Source: Blastomussa wellsi (taxonomy: Eukaryota > Cnidaria > Anthozoa > Scleractinia > Plerogyridae). Taken from it: a stretch of 64,000 nt of DNA. The stretch covers positions 16,426,171 to 16,490,170 of the forward strand of contig OX393571.1 in the NCBI GenBank assembly GCA_947652115.1. Direction: 5' to 3'. The position numbers were made by a program, and so were the translations under genes. Under the pieces are notes generated by a model. The model worked only from the letters and a program-made list of their open reading frames with translations. It was not told where the DNA came from and searched no databases. The stretch's first letter is position 1, and every line of letters starts with the position of its first letter. Positions 55,263 to 64,000 of the stretch are shown one piece after another.

Positions 55263-56930
55263 TCTTATCGGTTTTGTTTTATTGTCAGGGGGACACTACG
55301 GTCAAATTATAAGCAGTATTATTTTGAGAAATTAGGAAGTTGTTTTCTCAGGGTTGTTGCTTTTGGCTGGAACCTTGATTCAAAATCTTTCAAGCGGGCC
55401 AAGTCGCCCCCTCACGATTTCGTCACTCTCGGTCGTCGCTTCGCGACGCTTTGTTCGCTACGCTCGCCTATAGAGGGCAACTTAGTGCAAGTCTAAATGG
55501 ATAGCATAAATTAAGCGACTTCTCCTAAGTTGTAATGCGGGCTTGTGAGTTTAACTGGTTAAATAACTCGCTTCTTTAAAACTTATGTTTTCGCTTGGCT
55601 TTTGTAACGTTGTCACTGACTTTGCTAAGCATAAATTGACGCGTTTTACGCTATAATTTGCGATACCAAAAGATAAACAAACAATCTTGTGAAGCCGGTG
55701 CGATATCGCGAACAAAGTCTCGCTTTCGAGTCGCAATTTCATGCTAAATACCCTCTCATCGATAGCCAATCAGAGTGCGAGAATTTTCTGAGCTATGCGA
55801 TTCCATTCTATATTTGATACACTCACAGGAATAATTATCGCTGAGTCTCTGCTGAAAGGACCCTGCAACATAGCTTGATTACCTCACATTTAAGTTGTTT
55901 TAGAGTAAGGATTCCGCGTTTCCATAACGTCATTTTAAAGTCACGAGAGCCATTGAAACGTTGTCATCATCAGTTTAATTAAACCTTCGTTTTTCAAAAA
56001 TTTCATCAGTGTGATTAATGACTTCTGCTACAGTTGAAACGACTTTCCTTAATTTCTAAGAGACAAACATGTCAATACATTGCTCCCTACTATAAAATTA
56101 TCAACCAGTGGATGTTATGTTGATCTACAACCAACTTCTTACAACTGGCATTAAACGAATTGAGTAACGTGACCAGAAAGAGAATTAAAGAGCCCATCAC
56201 TCAACTACAAAAGAACAAAGATGCTGTCAAGAAGTTTTCGAATGACTTCTTAATGACGATTCTTGTGCAGTTTGCTTTTAGTGGCAGTTTATGATCGTGC
56301 ACTCGGGTTTGGTATCATGCATGAGTTGTCATTCTAATAACCTACCATTTTAGTAGTTTGACTACATACAACTTACTGTTTTTCGTGGCAAAAATATCTC
56401 AGTTTCCAGCGGTCAGAAATAGATAAGACACATGCACAAACTTAAGTGCGGCCTTCACGCCGGAACTGAATCTTCTGATTTGCTTGGCTTGTGTTTTAAA
56501 AAGTCGTTTGGAAACTTAAAAAGGAAGGGTAGCTGGGAAAACGAAATCGCATTCATTGACCCCCGTTGCCTTTTTTCCGTTCCACGATGTTTGTTCCCCA
56601 CGCAATTGATACAAATGACCGAGCGGTGTGCTTTTGTAAGGATGTTTGCGTGGTTTCATCCGCGGTTTAACAGACTTCATAGACAACAGGTGTGTTAAAT
56701 AATAACGACTACAATTTAATGAATCGTCAATTTCAATCAGCAAATCCTTTCACGCCTGTGTTCAGTTAAAGCCTGGTGTATGGTTATTTTCAGGTGGTGG
56801 AGCTTTAGAAATAAATCTTTAATCCTTCCAATTTGCCTATGATATTCTTTAGAATGTCCAGTTGAAAATTGTATTCAGCATGCAATCAATTCGATTCCAA
56901 AACGTTTTAATCCAGAAGTGCCCGGCTTAT
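55263..56930. other. Intergenic, nothing gene-like seen
   Basis: A CG-richer repeat-like patch occurs at about 55390-55490. No exon recognised. Confidence 0.5.
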
Positions 56931-57513
56931 CTTAAAGGCGCTGTCACGGTATTTTGGCATCATTTTAAAATGCTGAAATATGTTCCCGCATCAATAGAAA
57001 CCCAAAAACAATGGTGTAGTTTTGTTACCTAGGACTATATCACTCACTGAAACCGTTTATTGACGCCTATCACTTAGGATGGAAAGAATGGAAGTGGATT
57101 GAAATTTGAAAAAAACTAGCAAGGTCTTTTTGAAATTCTAGAGCCGTTCCTTCAAAATATCGCCAAAAATTCACACAATTCGTTTGATTATCGTGCTGTT
57201 AGTCCATCAGGAGCATATTGAGCACAAGTGAAGGTACCAGTTAATGATTTTAGCAATGAAGCTGAAAACACACTTCGACAGCCCTTTATTAACTTAAGGT
57301 AGTTGGATCGCTCCAAACACCTCAATTTTAGAACAAATTTCATAACATCGGGAAAACTGCAGCTGATATAAATGTATTACATGTTGGTACGACCCCACAA
57401 GCTCTAAGCAAGCTCACACGACCCCACAAGCTCTAAGCTTTAAAACTTATCGTGTTTAAATAAAGGATATGATGATGATGATGGTACAACTTGAATTGAG
57501 TACTTGGATGTCC

Positions 57514-57736
57514 GTTGAAGGAACCACGTCACGATATTTTGAGTCATTTCTTCGACAACCTTAAAATGAAGGAAACCTAAAAATAATAGCTTGCTAAATA
57601 AGAAAAACACCAAAGGAGTGATACTAAACCAAAAATAAACCAGGATGGCTGAGGATGGAATAGATTGAAACGGATTGGAAATGACAATTTCAGTTTGAAA
57701 ACTTTAGGCTAAGCGCACGAACGGTGAGTCGTCGTT
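57514..57736. mobile_element. MITE family 1 copy
   Basis: The left end gaaggaaccacgtcacgata with ttttgagtcatttcttcgac matches the family. The interior has ggctgaggatggaat and gaaacggattggaaatgac. The right end (gtgagtcgtcg) has decayed. Confidence 0.65.
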
Positions 57737-57964
57737 AAAGGAGCTACGTCACGGAAACTCATCTTGAAAAACTGGCAAATTTTTTCAAGTTTGTCGTTTG
57801 TAATCGGTCTATATTGTTGTCATTTGAAACAATCCTCGTATAATTTCAGCATTTTATTATTCCGTTGGTGATTTTTGGCATTCGAAAACTCTTACTTTTA
57901 GATTTCCTTCAATTTGAAAGTAAATGAGAAATTGACTTCAAATGCCGTGGCACTGCTCTTTTAA
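57737..57964. mobile_element. Second MITE family 1 copy, directly abutting the previous one
   Basis: It begins aaaggagctacgtcacgga right where the preceding copy ends and runs to gccgtggcactgctctttta. The interior is ttccgttggtgatttt-like, as in the 676-892 copy. It is in opposite internal orientation to its neighbour. Confidence 0.65.
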
Positions 57965-59822
57965 GTCGCCGATTCTCTCAATCCAGGGGGATGTGGTTGA
58001 ATGACTTTCCAGCCTGTAGAGTAATTTGCTTGGCTGTTTATCCTAAGGGCTTTGACCTGCTTATGATGTTTGTTATTGGTATCAGTTTATTATTTCGGCG
58101 ATTATAAAGTAATAAAGTTTGTTTGTCTAAGCTTTAATCCTCTCTGATAGTATTTTCAGTTGTAGAATCGCAGGTGTTTGGTTATTTTGCCGAGCAGGGA
58201 TAAGAACACACACAACTTTCTACACAAAATTGCCACGGAAGAGCATTGTATTAGCGGGATGCGAAAAGTACAATGGCTTCATTATTAACAAATTTTAAGA
58301 GGCTATGGAATCCGTTGCGTTTGGATTTCCTTTCTCAGTCGAACACTAGAAATACAATTCTACTCCCATTTTCTTAAACTCTCGATTTCTAGGGACAATT
58401 TTCGTTTCTATTACTAATCCGGATGAATTTGAAAACGCAACTTTGTTCTCCGGATTGGCCTTCCGTACACGCTAAAACTGCGTGAACGGAACTTTTTGAA
58501 AACACTCTCCAAAGTGGACAAATTTGAAAACGCTGGCTAAGTGTGTTAGTGTGGACGGCGAAAACGGAACTCTTTGAATTGAAAGCGCTGACATCAAAAC
58601 AGACCAATAACGTGGCTCAGGTAATGTGTGCAATATCGATGGTGAAACAATTTGAAAACTGCATTTTGTGGACAGAAAATAAACATTTTTCCGCTTTCGA
58701 GGGGAAAACGCCGTTTTCGTAGCCTTTAGAAGTTCGAGGAATCGGGCTTCCACTTGAGTCTTACAACGTCCTTTTTTAATTTTCTTGAGTGACTGCTAAA
58801 CACGTGCTATTCTACAACTCAATGAGCTCGATTTTGCTGTCCGGAAGCGAACGAATTTTGGCACAAATTCAAACTTATAACCTCAGAAACGTCATCCTCT
58901 AAGAACACAAATGTTGGACATTAAAATACAGTTTAATATTTGTAAAACTACTATGAATGCTATCTATTGCAACAGAGCCTTTCTGTCTTTTCTTGGAATG
59001 ATTCTGTTTATAACCAAGGCTCTTTTGGAATGATTCTGTTTATATCCAAATAACCCTTTTGCTCAAGAACTGACCTAAAATAATAGTTTACTAAGACAGA
59101 AAAACTCCTAAGTGATACCGGCTAAACCAAACAAGAACAGTGATGGTTAAGGATGGAGAAGATTGAGACGGATTGAAAATGACCGAATAAGAAAAAATAC
59201 GGGCTAAATTTTGAACAAACTTGACGTCGCTTAATCATGAGGTCCGCCTGTCGACTGAAGAGCACTGTTCAGTTCATTGTTTTATCAATAATATTAAAGC
59301 TCAAAAACTGTTCGGTTACCCAAATTTTTGGTTATCATGAAGGAAGCAGTGTAATAAGAAATTAGAGTTGAACACGGATTTTTGTTCTCAAAGAAAAATT
59401 ATTTGAATTCGCTGGCCATGTTTCCGACAGACTTGAAACATAAGAAAGCGAGGTCGTTCGTGCGGTTGTAAAATTCAAACCAAATGCTGTTGCCGTTGAA
59501 GAAGACCGCCGCAAAACCCGAGCAGAACTTGCCAGACTTCAAAGTGGGTCTTTGAAACCCAGCTGGAGAAGTTTCTACATTAGCTGTCAGTTATATCAGT
59601 TTCCTTGAGATGGACTGACCTTGACCGCAAGAATAGTGATCCTGTCTCTAATTTGGTAGCTGACTAAAAAAACCTGCTCTTTCGGACAGAGTTCCTTTAT
59701 ATATTCACATTCAATTAATTGTGTCTCGCGGCGATAGTGAAGCAAAAAAATTGCCTTCGGAATAGAGGTTATTTCTTATAAATAGACAAATTTTCATTTT
59801 CTGGGTTCCTTTTCCTAGATTT
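57965..59822. other. Intergenic, nothing gene-like seen
   Basis: Contains a short direct repeat (ttggaatgattctgtttata twice, about 58995-59048) and a MITE family 1 fragment (59075-59230). No exon recognised. Confidence 0.5.
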
Positions 59823-60345
59823 AAGCTACTTTCACGTTCACATGAGCTACTGGCAGGGCACTTTTGGATGGAGCAGAGTTGGTGGTTTTCTTTTATGGTA
59901 TTTTACCTATCAATTGCTTTGAAGGCTAGTACATTTTTTATGTTTTCAACTAAGTTCATAAGTGAAATTAAATTAAGCTTGAAACTAATTAAGATAAGAT
60001 CAGGTCTGTGCACGTGTAACTACCAGCCCAGAGGCATCTCTACCGTTCTGCCTCTTTGATTCTTTTGTACCACGCATTCAATTGTTCTATTTGTTAGTAT
60101 TTGATTGTCAATCGCTCATGTTTGTTTTTCTTCTGATCTGAATTCTAACAGTGCCGGTTCACTACAAGTTTGCTTACTATAGATTACTCGATTGTTTCGT
60201 TTGTCTCATGCTTGTAGAGTCTTTAAACACTTGTTGCTGGTGTCACTAAATAACATTTGCGTTTCTTTTTTCTACATAAAACAAAAGGGGGTAAAGAGCA
60301 GATGCAAGCATTTCCGCTTGTGTAGAACAATTCTCTGATAGAATA

Positions 60346-60346
60346 G

Positions 60347-60391
<45 letters not shown>

Positions 60392-60645
60392 GTATAACAA
60401 TATAATTTGGTTTTATCAACTGCGTTGATAATGTGAATTGGCCACCATAAAGAGATTCAAGAGCTGACGTTTCGAGCGTTAGCCCTTCGTCGGAGCGAAT
60501 CAAGGAATTGTGAGTCGTGTGTTGTTTATGACTCACAGTTCCTTGATTCGCTCCGACGAAGGGCTAACGCTCGAAACGTCAGCTCTTGAATCTCTTTACG
60601 GTGGCCAATTCACATTATCAACCCAGTTGATAAAACCAAATTATA
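60346..60645. mobile_element. Non-autonomous Penelope-like element: inverted pair of terminal repeats with 13-bp target duplication
   Basis: The left half (minus orientation) starts agagggggtaagtttct and carries a hammerhead-like core at 60466-60493. The right half (plus orientation) carries the same core at 60553-60580 and ends ttgataaaaccaaattata. The halves are complementary across about 100 nt around ttgtttatga. The 13-mer ctctgatagaata flanks it perfectly at 60333-60345 and 60646-60658. No protein-coding capacity. Confidence 0.8.
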
Positions 60646-60992
60646 CTCTGATAGAATAACCGAGTTTGCAGTCTGTCTTAACGTTCTTTTGTTTTGGATT
60701 TATTAGAGAGGTTTTCACTTGACTGTCGGTAGCAATGCGCGTTTGCTTATGGCCCGCATTATTACGCTCAGTGATTGGTCTAAAAACCTTACGCCACTTT
60801 CCCATCCAATCAGAAGATTAGTGAAAGAAAAACCAATCGTGACTCGCTTGCGCACGTTTTCCCGCGCTTCGTGTCGGTTGCATGTAATTGCTTCACTTTT
60901 TGATTGGTTCACAGGACCGTCAGTGTCCTTAGTGATTGGCTAGGGTGATCACTTTGGTTCTGGGTTTACGACGCTCAAAAAGCGATTTCTAA

Positions 60993-61165
60993 GTTCTCTT
61001 TTGCCTCAGTGTCAAAACGAGTCTAGTGCGAAACCATTCATATGAAAATAACTGTGTCCATATTCATTTTCATGATTTCATCCAAACCAAACTCAATTTT
61101 ATATGAATGGGTTTCGCACTTAGGTTCGTTTCGAAACAGAGGTCAACAGGAACTCGGAAATGGCT
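60993..61165. mobile_element. Foldback family 4
   Basis: The left arm gcctcagtgtcaaaacgag and gtgcgaaaccattcatatg pair with the right arm atatgaatgggtttcgcac and ttcgtttcgaaacagagg. A related diverged copy is at 10652-10850. Confidence 0.65.
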
Positions 61166-61390
61166 CGTTGAATATTGCTCCCGAATTGTGTTCTCAGCTA
61201 CTTACACGTTCACATGAGCTACTGGCAGGACACTTTTATTTGAACCAAAAGGCATCAGAGACGTTTCCTTTGTAGCCTCGAAAAAAATTGATTCCACTGT
61301 TGGTACTTCTTTATACCGTACTGTCACTTTTTGGGTTTCCTTTATCTAAAAAAATTATACATAAAAAGTGGCTTATGGAATACCTTGACA

Positions 61391-61609
61391 CAATAGGCCA
61401 TTTTACAGTTCTGTGCTTAGTTACCAAGCCTTTGAGTGGAATTGAGGCTGAAGGTGACCTTGCACAGATAACCCTCTTGCTTTTGATATGTAAATCGTTT
61501 TGTTGTTATGCTAAGTAGTTTCTGGTCTCTATCATGACAAGGTCACCCTGAGCCTCGCTTTCATACAGAGGCCTGGTTAAATTTCACAGAACTGCAAAAT
61601 GGACTATTG
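61391..61609. mobile_element. MITE family 3 copy
   Basis: Ends are caataggccattttacag and ctgcaaaatggactattg. Internal arms are gaggctgaaggtgacctt and aaggtcaccctgagcctc. It matches 4484-4707 in order and length. Confidence 0.75.
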
Positions 61610-62207
61610 ATTTCGTTTACTGTCGGTGCGGAAGGGCGACGTTTCCTTTCAGCAACAGAAGATATTTTCGGATGTGTCAGATACGAGTTTAATTATCACA
61701 TTGATTCATCCGAATAACAAACAATTGCTTTTTCTTCAAACCTCCATTCAGCCGTTTCTAATAATGGCGTTTTTTGAAGTTGGCTTAAAAGACCTTCCTG
61801 TTGGAACATAAGTAGTGGTTATCGCCCGACCGACGGCCGTCAAGTGAAAACGGAAACAGACCTCTTTAATTTTTCACGTTTTTTTTCCTTTTCCACTTTC
61901 TCGTGCAACATTCATTTTTTGAATTGTCGTTAGTCCGGTTGTTATCTGTAACTCTTTAAGTTCGGTCTTGAGTCGGCATTGTTTCATCATCTCCCGCAAA
62001 ATGTCGGTTTGACAATTAGCCATGACTTTAAGCCTTATAATTATAATTATAATTCGATTCATTTTTCCTTTCTTTTCATTCGCCAGACCCTACTACGTGA
62101 CCTACAAATAACTGCTTACGAATAAGGCTGATTGAACAGTATGGGAAATGTCCGTTGCTTGTAACGTTAGCCGTGCCACTTTATTTTTGTTATTAGCCTA
62201 TTATGTA

Positions 62208-62510
62208 ATATATCAAACACTCGAGACAGTGTTTCATCACATTTCCAAACACCGAGAAGAGAGTTGAAAATATGACGCACAGCGGAGTATTATTGACGAA
62301 CTTCGAGGTGTTTGGAAATGTGATGAAACACTGTCTCGAGTGTTTGATATATCTTCTAAATCGAAACTAAAACTACGGAGAAAACGAAGAAATAAACTCG
62401 TAAAAAATTTATGCTAATTAAGATCACATTTCCAGACCACGGTTACGGTTCTGATTTCCTTTGTTTTAACGTGACGAATTATTAATGAGTTTGCGAAATC
62501 GTATATCCAC
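62208..62510. mobile_element. MITE family 2 copy with perfect 46-bp inverted arms
   Basis: 62208-62253 is the exact reverse complement of 62307-62352 over 46 nt (atatatcaaacactcgagac ... ccaaacacc). A tail to about 62510 is shared with the 26640-26925 copy. Perfect arms suggest a recent insertion or gene conversion. Confidence 0.8.
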
Positions 62511-62558
62511 ATTTTAAATTTGTAACGTTTTGCCTTTAGAGTAAGGCTATGTAACACT

Positions 62559-62591
62559 CTGAAGAAGGAAGGCCATGCCTTCCGAAATATT
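62559..62591 (+). ncRNA. Hammerhead-ribozyme-like motif (candidate)
   Basis: The plus strand reads CTGAAGA, a bulged A, a perfect 7-bp helix II (GGAAGGC, loop CAT, GCCTTCC), then GAAATATT. Helix III would be the palindrome ATAT, with cleavage expected after the following T. A possible outer helix I is ATGTA upstream (62549-62553) with TACAT downstream. The layout matches the minimal-helix-III hammerheads in the Penelope-like repeats of this window, with different stem sequences. Confidence 0.5.
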
Positions 62592-62816
62592 GAAATACAT
62601 TTCCCATGCTTTTCAATCAGCCTTGCATTTTATCTTCGTTTAGTAGAAACTCAGCTGTGTTCTATTGCAAATCCATAAATCTGATTGGTTCTCCGACTGT
62701 TTTCTATTCGCCGATAGAAATCGCGCGTGCGTTGCTCTTTGAAGGCAAGATTTTTCTTGATTTTCGGCTTAAAAATCCGTAAACTGCTAGCTTTTGGGAT
62801 GCAATCCTTTACTCGC

Positions 62817-62829
62817 CCTCGTTTTCTAT

Positions 62830-62865
<36 letters not shown>

Positions 62866-62872
62866 TCGCTCA

Positions 62873-62885
<13 letters not shown>
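62817..62885. repeat. Perfect-looking palindrome
   Basis: ctcgttttctatgagcgatagtcaac pairs with gttgactattcgctcatagaaaactcg, apart from a mismatch or two, around a short loop. Non-coding, probably the core of a foldback element. Confidence 0.7.
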
Positions 62886-62907
<22 letters not shown>

Positions 62908-64000
62908 TACTGACATTATTGCCGATTAGATCCTTTACATAAGAGGATCCAGTGCTTCTGTTTTGTCACGGAGATCCTTGCAAATTTACTTTCATTTTGA
63001 ATACACTACGAATAATGGTCTGGTTACGCGCATTAACGTTCAACACTAATTTTGCTGCTAATAATAATGTGCGCATGCGTAGTTGTGTCCAATTTCAGGG
63101 AAAACGGCAACTTGTTTTCCAGAGTTGTCAGAGAACGTCCGTAGACTCGAAAAAGCAGCGGGGATGCAAATAAGGAAACGAAAATTTCCCTTCGGTATTG
63201 TCTGAAAGAAGGAGAATTGGGTAAAGGCTAGCTCGTATTTTCGAATGTGAAGTTATGGTTTTGAGAGTCTTGCAGAAATCATGCAGTAAAACAGTATTAG
63301 TTAAATATAATAATTAAAATCCTACTAATTACAAATGTTAAATCAATGACTTCAGGCTAGTCTGTAAGAATGCATAGAGTTTGTACTATTTTTTTTATTC
63401 TTTAATAAACAAACTGAACTCGGTTTTCGCAAGCAGAAGCGGGAGGAATAAACCAATCACATATAGTTTTAGTTTTTTTCCGTAAGCGACGGAGCCATGA
63501 GCGGAATCAGACCTCTGCTTACGACTCCATCGATTTGGTTTTCAGTTCCGACTCCGTCGCAAAGAAAAGGTAAGCAGATAAATAAAAACATGCATACATA
63601 CAAAAATTAAACAAAATTAATACGAAATAAATCACTAACATATACCAGATGAAAACTCATGATTGTGGGCAGTAAGACAGCGAAATGTGAACCATAACTT
63701 TGTTTTTACGGGAGACGTGTTTTTAAATAAGCGGGTGTAGGCGAATTTTTTTCTCAAAATTGTTTTAGGATCACCGGCTTTCGAGAAATGCAAGATTATC
63801 ACTTTTTAAGTCTGAAGTAACAGGTTTTGATGATCAGAACCCGCCGCATTGGATATTTTTGAGGCTTGAAATTCGAAATTTGGCGCTCAAAAAGAAATTA
63901 GCCATATACATGAAAGATTTCAGTTATTCCTCAAGTTATCTTCAAATCTTAGCTTCAATATGTTCGTTATGATTTTGAACCTGGAAATCATAATATTCTA
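62886..64000. other. Right edge of window, nothing gene-like seen
   Basis: A short inverted pair (gcgacggag at 63486-63494, ctccgtcgc at 63552-63560) marks another small foldback repeat. No exon or RNA gene recognised. Confidence 0.5.

Overview
The window is animal nuclear DNA: A+T-rich, with split genes, GT-AG introns and many small foldback repeats. The two genes I can name, a LRRC42 orthologue and a GLIS1/3-type zinc-finger gene, are metazoan. A long gene made only of discoidin (F5/8 type C) domains and the repeat content point to a cnidarian, probably a stony coral or other hexacorallian. The organism is an inference from general knowledge, not from a search.

Layout. (1) 315-17520, + strand: part of a large gene encoding back-to-back discoidin domains. 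I resolve 28 coding exons that make 11 complete domains, the C-terminal exon of one domain at the 5' edge and the N-terminal exons of one at the 3' edge. Together they give about 1,844 residues without a stop. Each domain is a phase 1-1 module: one or two 'A' exons, then a 'B' exon that is exactly 142 nt in all 12 copies. Domains about eight apart and about 11-12 kb apart resemble each other, which suggests a block duplication. (2) 17663-19000: the last domain lacks its B exon. In its place come Penelope-like retroelement DNA (minus strand, GIY-YIG end) and a 200-N assembly gap. (3) 19001-23081, +: promoter and four exons of LRRC42 (430 aa). (4) 28009-40593, -: GLIS1/3-like gene with five Kruppel-type fingers, convergent to LRRC42. 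It has five coding exons, all joined in phase 0, for about 749 aa if the proposed far-upstream first exon is right. (5) 40594-64000: no gene that I can support. This part holds miniature inverted-repeat elements, Penelope-like terminal repeats and SINE-like repeats.

The discoidin array is probably an extracellular or cell-surface adhesive or recognition protein, but neither its signal peptide nor its C-terminus is in the window. LRRC42 and GLIS are housekeeping and transcription-factor genes with no evident link to it.

The less ordinary signals are: the regular architecture of the discoidin array and its eight-domain super-period; hammerhead-ribozyme-like motifs, some in Penelope-like terminal repeats and two in other sequence, all with a four-base self-complementary helix III; and an inverted pair of such terminal repeats at 60346-60645 flanked by a perfect 13-bp direct repeat.
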